NCBI GenBank assembly: GCA_902796625.1
Contig: CADBPX010000101.1
Span: 1 to 10,611 of the forward strand
Direction: 5' to 3'
DNA: 10,611 nt
Source: an uncultured Pseudomonadota bacterium
GTDB lineage: Bacteria; Pseudomonadota; Alphaproteobacteria; RF32; CAG-239
The notes below the pieces were generated by a model. It was not told the DNA's origin. It saw only the letters and a list, made by a program, of their open reading frames with translations, and made no database searches. The stretch's first letter is position 1. Each line of letters begins with the position of its first letter. Shown here one piece after another: positions 5,627 to 10,611 of the stretch. Position numbers and translations under genes: made by a program.

Positions 5627-6720
5627 TGTACGCTCCGCAGGAAATTGCCGTTTATATTCACTGGCCATTCTGCAAAAGCAAGTGCCCGTATTGCGATTTT
5701 TACAGCCGAGTATCATCACGTATTCCTGAAGACGCAATTGTCGCCGAATATCTAAACGCCTTGGAACAATATCATCGGCTTACCTCTGAACGCAAAGTAA
5801 GATCAATTTTTTTCGGCGGCGGTACCCCATCTTTGATGAAGCCGCAGAATATTGAACGTATTATAGATTTTATATGCCGCAAATGGCCGATAAACTCTGA
5901 GGCGGAAATAAGTTTGGAAGCCAATCCCAACAGTTATTACAAGCAAATGTTTAGTGATCTTAAAGCGGCCGGTATTAATCGCTTATCACTGGGAGTTCAG
6001 GCTCTGAATGAAAATGATTTACGCTTTTTGGGGCGCACTCACAGTTTAGAGCAAGCGCGACTTTGTCTTCAAGAAGTTGTCAAAGTTTTTGATAATCATT
6101 CGGCAGACTTAATTTATGCCCGCCCTAAGCAAAATTTTCAGCAATGGCAAAATGAACTGCAGGAAATATGCTCCTATGGCTTGCGTCACCTTTCATTGTA
6201 TCAGCTTACAATTGAAAAAAATACCTTGTTTGCTCGTCGGCATATCACCCCTTTAGATGATGAACAGGCAGTTTTGATGTATCACGAAACAGTTGATTAT
6301 TTGCGTTCACATCAATATAATCTGTATGAAATATCAAATTTTGCTCAATCCGGGTACGAATCAAAACATAATTTAACTTATTGGCATGGGGAAGATTACA
6401 TCGGTATCGGGCCGACGGCCCATGGCCGACTGTTTCACAATGGCCGACATCTGGCTTTGGAATATCCGGACAAGCAAGAAGTTTTATCGGCCGAAGAAAA
6501 AGCGGAAGAATTGATTATTATGGGCTTACGCTTATCCGAAGGGATTAATTTTGCTGATTTTAAGCAGATTTGCGGCTTGTCATTTTTTGAATTTATTAAC
6601 CGCGAAAATTTTGAAAATTTGCGCAAATTAGGATTGATTACCGCTGATAATATGAATGTTAAAGCAACACGTCAGGGACAGGTTTTACTTAATCAAATTG
6701 TTTTGGAACTTTGTTCTTGA
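5626..6720 (+). CDS. hemW: Radical SAM heme chaperone HemW
   Basis: The 364-residue protein begins with the radical SAM cluster motif HWPFCKSKCPYCDFYS, with Cys16, Cys20 and Cys23 in CX3CX2C spacing followed by the aromatic residue. Further marks are FFGGGTPSL (62-70), EANP (98-101), LSLGVQALNENDLRFLGRTH (120-139), DLIYARP (161-167), and HNLTYW (248-253), the heme-binding HNxxYW motif that separates HemW from the oxygen-independent coproporphyrinogen oxidase HemN. HemW carries heme to target hemoproteins such as respiratory enzymes. Length and domains are complete, including the C-terminal winged-helix-like region. It starts inside the dgkA stop codon. It ends at TGA 6718-6720, with TAA two codons further in frame, and only 2 bases separate it from the end of the convergent dsbD-like gene; no terminator lies between. 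Confidence 0.95.
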   Translation: MYAPQEIAVYIHWPFCKSKCPYCDFYSRVSSRIPEDAIVAEYLNALEQYHRLTSERKVRSIFFGGGTPSLMKPQNIERIIDFICRKWPINSEAEISLEANPNSYYKQMFSDLKAAGINRLSLGVQALNENDLRFLGRTHSLEQARLCLQEVVKVFDNHSADLIYARPKQNFQQWQNELQEICSYGLRHLSLYQLTIEKNTLFARRHITPLDDEQAVLMYHETVDYLRSHQYNLYEISNFAQSGYESKHNLTYWHGEDYIGIGPTAHGRLFHNGRHLALEYPDKQEVLSAEEKAEELIIMGLRLSEGINFADFKQICGLSFFEFINRENFENLRKLGLITADNMNVKATRQGQVLLNQIVLELCS

Positions 6721-6722
6721 AG

Positions 6723-7391
6723 CTAAAAGCGATTTTGCAATATATCTTCAACTTCAGAATCCGCGAGAATTTCTGATAACACAATTCCTTCTCGTACGAA
6801 TGGGGTATAAAGAATATAAAAAGGTAGTCCTTTACGCCCGTGTTTTTCCATAAAATTCAGCGTTTCTTTATTATAATTAGTCCAATCGACCCGAATAAAA
6901 TCTAAATTATAGCGATTTTTCCAGTCATCAAGCTTATTTTTTGTGAATACTAAAGCCCCATTAACCTGACAAGTCATACACCAATCGGCTCGTATTTCGA
7001 CCAATACCGAATGCCCTTGGCGTAATTTTTCCTGAATTAAAGCAGTATCAATTGCCAACTCGCGATTTTGTATATTTTTTTCATAATTTTGCTGATAACT
7101 TCTTTGCGCAATAACAGCAGCAAGGCCGGTAATAATTATGAAAACCGTTATCATAAAGGTTAGGGCATTTTTTTTATACTTATTTTTTAATTTAGTGGAA
7201 ATTTGCGAGCGGTTAAGTCCGTCTAAAAATAAGTTAAAACGATTGTAGAGCCAAAATACTCCCATAAAGACAATTAATAGGGCAACTATTTTTGCAATGC
7301 ATTTGCCGTCTGTTTGGTTATACATTAACCAGAAGAACCACAAGATTGTCAGATAAAGCATTATTTTCATAACAGCCTGCAAAATTTCCAT
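6723..7391 (-). CDS. DsbD/ScsB-like reductase, downstream fragment: last TM helices and thioredoxin domain
   Basis: This 222-residue frame (first ATG 7389-7391) is the continuation of the upstream dsbD-like frame past the TGA at 7464-7466. The open frame itself extends back to that TGA and contains the family-typical LFPKPGKWME just before the ATG. It holds three hydrophobic helices (about residues 10-24, 31-50, 75-95) and a periplasmic thioredoxin-like domain with ADWCMTCQVN, the CXXC being C822/C825 of the full frame, and a cis-Pro region GLPFY. This domain receives electrons from the membrane core and reduces periplasmic partners. No good ribosome binding site precedes the ATG (only CCGGGAAA), so independent translation is doubtful: read-through of the TGA, or loss of the product, is more likely. 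It ends in TAG, convergent with hemW. Confidence 0.8.
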   Translation of the reverse strand: MEILQAVMKIMLYLTILWFFWLMYNQTDGKCIAKIVALLIVFMGVFWLYNRFNLFLDGLNRSQISTKLKNKYKKNALTFMITVFIIITGLAAVIAQRSYQQNYEKNIQNRELAIDTALIQEKLRQGHSVLVEIRADWCMTCQVNGALVFTKNKLDDWKNRYNLDFIRVDWTNYNKETLNFMEKHGRKGLPFYILYTPFVREGIVLSEILADSEVEDILQNRF

Positions 7392-7463
7392 CCATTTTCC
7401 CGGTTTAGGAAAAAGATTTTCCGGATCTTTAAGGTAAATAACCAGAAAATAAGGTAGCGATAA

Positions 7464-7466
7464 TCA
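7464..7466 (-). other. In-frame TGA codon splitting the dsbD-like gene
   Basis: Codon 660 of the 906-codon frame 9443-6723 is TGA. Before it stands ILLYAVAL, after it LSLPYFLVIYL and then FPKPGKWME, matching the family pattern 'ALGLGxALPYLL...LPKPGxWME' without gap or frame change. The aligned residue in relatives is normally Gly, so GGA to TGA by one base change would explain it. Read as Trp it would still give a continuous membrane helix. Confidence 0.85.
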
Positions 7467-9443
7467 CAGTGCTACGGCATAGAGCAAAATTATAATATCT
7501 GCGTACGTCCCCGTTAAAGCAAAGCCGATAGCCGTTGCTAAATAAGGTCCGGTGCATGGTGTTGCCAACAGCACAATTAAGGTACCGATTAAAAAATCGT
7601 AATATTGGTTTTTGCTTTGAAGATGTTTGTGTAATTTATCGGTTTGGATATAGGGTAAAACAATGATGCATGAAGCTAAAATAAAGGTCATTATCACTAA
7701 AAAGCTCATGTTTTGAAATTGCATACCCCAACCGAGAGAATATCCCAGATATTTAGCCAACAGCAAAGATAAAATAATCAGGCTGAATCCGGCAAAAATA
7801 CCATAAATTGTTTTCCATAAAGATTGACGCAATATTTTTTTCTTTTGTTTTACGGCTCGACTTAAAGCAATTATTTTGAAAGATAGAACAGGAAAAACGC
7901 ATGGCATAAAATTTAAAATAAAACCTCCGATAATTGCTAACAGAACCAAACCTAAATTTAGTTTAACCGCATTAACATCAAAATTTGATGCGCTACCGGC
8001 AATCAGCGTATCACGATAGTAATAAGTGTTGTTAAGAACAGCGGTTAAGGTAAATTCAGAATCAACTAAGTTTTTCTTTTGGTCGGGATTGGTTTGGATA
8101 AAACGTGCATAAATACGGTTATCCTGAATGCTTATAAGCGGAGCATTGAATTTGGTATAACCGTCTTTTTCCTCCAGATAAATTGCCAGAGATGATATTT
8201 TTTTATCGGTTTCAAATTCTACACGAACGGTTTGTCCTTCGGCATCATTATCAACGACGATTTTTTTAAAGTACAAATGCAACGGATCGCGCTTAGGAAT
8301 GTTTTGCAAGGCATTATTAAAAAAGTTATCGTACCCGTTAGCAAAATAATCTTTACCGCTTGCTTCGATATTTAACTCCAGCGGAATAACATCATGAAAA
8401 GATATACCTGAATTTCCCATAGTTGTTAAATCGACAATAGCGCGAATTTTGACATCTTTTTGCGGATCGGCAACTTTAATTTTGATTGGAATAAGAAAAT
8501 TTCCGTAATATTTATGTATGTGTGGTAAATTAACTGATGGCATCGGTGCCGGGTACAGAACTTGATAGCTTTCTACATTAGATGATTGGCTTAAATCTAC
8601 TATCGGTCTTCGGACATTAGGAGCTAAATCGTTGGCAATAATAAAATGATTTCCATCTGTATCAAACTGCAGTCCGACAAGAATTTCTTGCTGTTTATCA
8701 ACATAGGTATGCGGAGTAATTAATCTTACTTTATAGTTGCGTTGCTGCAAAAATTTGGTTATTCCCAAATCAGAAAGCCACGGATTTTTATATTTTTCTC
8801 CGTAAAAGAAGAGTTTCTTAAATTCGAGCCGATTGAACATATCGGCAATGCGATCAACAAGACTGATTTCAGATTTCTTTTTTTTCTTATAATCGCGTAT
8901 AGCATTCCTTTCATCTTGGTTTTGACTGTATGTCAGGAATTTCTTAAAATTATAAACCTTAAAATATTTTCCGTCTTGAGGCTCAATATACGGTACTTCA
9001 TCTGGATGATCATAATCATCTTCGGAATGTACGGCTTTATAGGTATGAGGAGCCAGTTTAAGTTCAAGATATTTTTGATATAGATCTTTTATACCTTCAT
9101 AAGCTTCAATACCGCGGTTGAGCCAGGTTACCCGATCAAGCAGTTCTTGGCGTGTCAACTGCGGGAAGAAAAGCTGTAAGTCGTCCATAATTACTTCGTC
9201 ATCAACCTCCTGAATATTAGGATATTTATCATAAAAATATTTTATGATTTCCCAATAGACCAGACCATATTCTCCCAGATTGGTTTCGGTATTATCTTCG
9301 GTAGCAATTCTTTCAACTCTCTGACGTGTAACACTACCTTGAAAATCTTCAGGCAATTTCGGCAATTCAACAGCATTGGCAAATCTGTTGAAAAGGAAAA
9401 TAAAAAAAACTATATTAAAAAAAAGAATAAATAAACGTTTCAT
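7464..9443 (-). CDS. dsbD: DsbD/ScsB-like thiol:disulfide interchange protein, upstream part ending at the internal TGA
   Basis: 659 codons up to the TGA; the uninterrupted frame would code for 906 residues. A signal peptide (1-24, cut after FANA) is followed by a region of about 210 residues (25-236) that I cannot assign, rich in aromatic and charged residues with a Lys run at 186-190. Residues 237-485 resemble the beta-sandwich periplasmic part of ScsB/DsbD (KVRLITPHTYV, ILVGLQF, FLIPIKIKVADP). The membrane core starts at about 495 with GGFILNFMPCVFPVLSFK (Cys515) and LLATPCTGPY (Cys630), the redox Cys pair of the DsbD core, which moves electrons from cytoplasmic thioredoxin to the periplasm. 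The periplasmic part contains no Cys. The ribosome binding site before ATG 9441-9443 is poor (AGTAAAAAAGTAAA). It is divergent from yqgE. Without read-through the protein stops within its fifth membrane helix and lacks the thioredoxin domain. Confidence 0.85.
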   Translation of the reverse strand: MKRLFILFFNIVFFIFLFNRFANAVELPKLPEDFQGSVTRQRVERIATEDNTETNLGEYGLVYWEIIKYFYDKYPNIQEVDDEVIMDDLQLFFPQLTRQELLDRVTWLNRGIEAYEGIKDLYQKYLELKLAPHTYKAVHSEDDYDHPDEVPYIEPQDGKYFKVYNFKKFLTYSQNQDERNAIRDYKKKKKSEISLVDRIADMFNRLEFKKLFFYGEKYKNPWLSDLGITKFLQQRNYKVRLITPHTYVDKQQEILVGLQFDTDGNHFIIANDLAPNVRRPIVDLSQSSNVESYQVLYPAPMPSVNLPHIHKYYGNFLIPIKIKVADPQKDVKIRAIVDLTTMGNSGISFHDVIPLELNIEASGKDYFANGYDNFFNNALQNIPKRDPLHLYFKKIVVDNDAEGQTVRVEFETDKKISSLAIYLEEKDGYTKFNAPLISIQDNRIYARFIQTNPDQKKNLVDSEFTLTAVLNNTYYYRDTLIAGSASNFDVNAVKLNLGLVLLAIIGGFILNFMPCVFPVLSFKIIALSRAVKQKKKILRQSLWKTIYGIFAGFSLIILSLLLAKYLGYSLGWGMQFQNMSFLVIMTFILASCIIVLPYIQTDKLHKHLQSKNQYYDFLIGTLIVLLATPCTGPYLATAIGFALTGTYADIIILLYAVAL

Positions 9444-9475
9444 TTTACTTTTTTACTTCAAATATTATTAATTTA

Positions 9476-9503
9476 ATGATAGTATAAAAAGAAAAATAAT
9501 CAA
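9476..9503 (-). promoter_or_regulatory. Candidate promoter of the dsbD-like gene
   Basis: Minus-strand TTGATT (9498-9503), 16-base spacer and TATCAT (9476-9481), about 35 bases before the start codon, in the 85-base divergent region shared with yqgE. The -35 matches 4 of 6 and the -10 5 of 6 consensus positions. The region is very AT-rich, which raises the chance of a false match. No equally good plus-strand promoter for yqgE was found. Confidence 0.33.
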
Positions 9504-9528
9504 CAGTTTTTTATGTCAGGTCAAATAT

Positions 9529-10104
9529 ATGGAAAGCTTTGATGATAAATACACATTAACGGGAAAATATCTGGTAGCCACGCCGATGCTGTCGAATGGC
9601 GGTGTATTTGATCATTCCGTAATTTATATATGTTCGCATCGCCGTAATGGTGTGATGGGACTGGTTATTAATAAGCGTTTGGATAACGTAACTTTTTCAG
9701 ACATCAGTATGCAGTTAACGGAGAAAAATTATCGCCGCTTAAATGATGTTGTGCTGTATTCCGGAGGACCGGTGGAACAGGTGCGGGGCATGGTCTTGCA
9801 TAGTACGGATTATATAAAAGAGGGGAGTATTCTGATTAACCAAAATGTTGCCGTATCTTCAACAATGGAAGTACTGACGGATATTGCATTTAATCAGGGA
9901 CCGTCAGAAAAATTAATTGCGTTAGGCTATTCTTTTTGGTATCCGCAACAGCTGGAAAATGAGTTGTACGAAAACGATTGGCTGGTTATCGACGGCAATA
10001 ATGATCTCTTATTCCGCACTAAAGATGAGGAAAAGTGGCAACGAGCCATGGATGAAAGCCGAATAAAATTCGACCGGTTTGTTTATACCACCGGTCGATC
10101 ATAA
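9529..10104 (+). CDS. yqgE: YqgE/AlgH family protein (DUF179)
   Basis: The 191-residue soluble protein has the full set of family marks: LTGKYLVATPML near the N-terminus, HSVIYICSH, GVMGLVINKRL, LYSGGPVEQVRGMVLHSTDY, SSTMEVLTDIA, and LGYSFWYPQQLENELYENDWLV. Length matches the family. The biochemical function is not settled; the AlgH name comes from an effect on alginate regulation in Pseudomonas. A weak AGGT stands before ATG 9529. It is divergent from the dsbD-like gene, and yqgE next to a DsbD/ScsB-type reductase is an arrangement I recall from alphaproteobacteria, which hints at a shared redox or envelope role. It converges on ftsK with 14 bases between the stops. Confidence 0.93.
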   Translation: MESFDDKYTLTGKYLVATPMLSNGGVFDHSVIYICSHRRNGVMGLVINKRLDNVTFSDISMQLTEKNYRRLNDVVLYSGGPVEQVRGMVLHSTDYIKEGSILINQNVAVSSTMEVLTDIAFNQGPSEKLIALGYSFWYPQQLENELYENDWLVIDGNNDLLFRTKDEEKWQRAMDESRIKFDRFVYTTGRS

Positions 10105-10112
10105 GGTTTTTT
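10070..10112. terminator. Possible bidirectional terminator at the yqgE/ftsK convergent ends
   Basis: TCGACCGGT (10070-10078) and ACCGGTCGA (10090-10098) form a perfect 9-bp stem around an 11-base loop, lying inside the last codons of yqgE. On the minus strand the stem is followed by ATTTTATT, a fair T tract for stopping ftsK transcripts. On the plus strand TTTTTT (10107-10112) begins 8 bases after the stem, so termination of yqgE there would be weaker. Confidence 0.45.
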
Positions 10113-10118
10113 ATATAT

Positions 10119-10611
10119 TTATCTGCGTCGTTTAGATGAAGCTTTTTTCGCCGCATACCCTCCGGCGATTACGCTCCAGATAAAGTTAATTATTTTGGTT
10201 TGTTGTCTTTTGCCTAAGCGATTCCATAAATCAATTATCTTCATCCATAAACCGACTTTTTTCGGTTCTGCAGTGGTTCCGGCCGGACGAGGAGTGGCAG
10301 TTTGTTCGGCCACCATAATCTCAGTTGACGCCGGCTCTTTAATTTCACAGCGGAACGGCTCCAAAATTCGCATAATTTCGTCATTTGACATATATGCCCC
10401 CAAAGTTCGGGTTAAGGTTCCGTTTTCTTCCATAAATAATGAATCACCGCGCCCCAACAAATCTTCAGCACCGGTAGTATTGAGAATCGTCATTGAATCT
10501 GCCGGACTCGCTACTTTATACGAAAGGCGAGTTGGTAAATTAGCCTTAATTGTGCCGGTAATGACATCAACGGACGGTCTTTGCGTGGCAATAACCAGAT
10601 GGATACCGGCA
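10119..10611 (-). CDS. ftsK: FtsK-type DNA translocase, C-terminal part (5' end beyond window), lacking a recognisable gamma domain
   Basis: The frame runs in from the right edge, so the ATG at 10491-10493 is internal. The visible 163 residues begin AGIHLVIATQRPSVDVITGT, followed by IKANLPTRLSYKVASPADS, the end of the FtsK/SpoIIIE motor domain, then TGAEDLLGRGDSLFM and LGAYMSNDEIMRILEPF, the usual motor exit. FtsK hexamers pump DNA at the division septum to help resolve and segregate chromosomes. Canonical FtsK continues with a linker and a winged-helix gamma domain that reads KOPS sites and activates XerCD. Here only about 85 residues follow: a Pro/Thr-rich linker, WMKIIDLWNRLGKRQQ, a hydrophobic INFIWSVIAGGYAA and a basic KKASSKRRR end. 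No gamma-type 'R.lQIGYNRAA' motif is present. This may be a second, divergent paralogue. TAA at 10119-10121. Confidence 0.88.
   Translation of the reverse strand, partial: AGIHLVIATQRPSVDVITGTIKANLPTRLSYKVASPADSMTILNTTGAEDLLGRGDSLFMEENGTLTRTLGAYMSNDEIMRILEPFRCEIKEPASTEIMVAEQTATPRPAGTTAEPKKVGLWMKIIDLWNRLGKRQQTKIINFIWSVIAGGYAAKKASSKRRR

Noticed and set aside
6656..6853. Plus-strand open frame of 65 codons bridging the hemW and dsbD-like 3' ends
   Set aside because: It overlaps two real genes in other frames and has no start signal; treated as a shadow.
7464..7466. Programmed frameshift as the explanation for the split dsbD-like gene
   Set aside because: Both halves are in the same frame with no slippery sequence at the junction, so only a stop codon, not a frame change, separates them.
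7464..7466. Selenocysteine at the internal TGA
   Set aside because: The position is in a membrane helix where relatives have Gly, not Cys, and the nearest hairpin is too far downstream for a typical bacterial SECIS.
8871..8893. Long A/T run in the dsbD-like gene as a frameshift site
   Set aside because: The tract encodes a Lys run within an open frame that continues normally on both sides, so no frame disruption is visible.

Overview
The window looks like the chromosome of an AT-rich, Gram-negative bacterium, most likely an uncultured alphaproteobacterium. Three things point there: an outer-membrane-type gene set (OmpH/Skp-like protein, DgkA, an outer-membrane-style lipoprotein, Sel1 repeat protein), a tRNA-Met that begins GGCGGGGTAGCTC as alphaproteobacterial elongator tRNA-Met genes do, and a DsbD/ScsB-type reductase divergent from yqgE, a pairing I associate with alphaproteobacteria. 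The lineage is inference, not proof.

Layout, left to right. 1-239: the right edge of a phage-type lysis module, with the 3' end of an inner-membrane spanin-like gene and an overlapping +1-frame lipoprotein (Rz/Rz1-like). 284-433: a tRNA-Met(CAT) on the minus strand with its own strong promoter and an intrinsic terminator; its 3' end faces the phage genes. 437-2609: a minus-strand pair, a secreted Sel1-repeat protein followed by a stand-alone membrane domain of the YbhN/MprF flippase type. 2729-4531: a Uup-like ABC-F ATPase on the plus strand. 4602-5087: a membrane-anchored OmpH/Skp-like protein on the minus strand, ending at a hairpin shared with the ABC-F gene. 5228-6720: dgkA and hemW, translationally coupled on the plus strand. 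6723-9443: a large minus-strand DsbD/ScsB-like disulfide reductase interrupted by one in-frame TGA. 9529-10104: yqgE on the plus strand. 10119-10611: the C-terminal end of an FtsK-type DNA translocase on the minus strand, running off the window.

The most notable signal is the dsbD-like gene. A single TGA at 7464-7466, in the middle of the fifth membrane helix, separates a 659-codon upstream frame from a 246-codon downstream frame. Both lie in the same reading frame, the family-typical sequence continues across the TGA, and the downstream thioredoxin domain with its CMTC active site is intact. This is a very recent nonsense mutation, a sequence error, or a read-through/recoded codon. The protein is also odd in having a periplasmic region of about 490 residues with no cysteine at all.

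No CRISPR array, insertion sequence, rRNA or riboswitch is visible. No gene-free stretch exceeds 300 bases.
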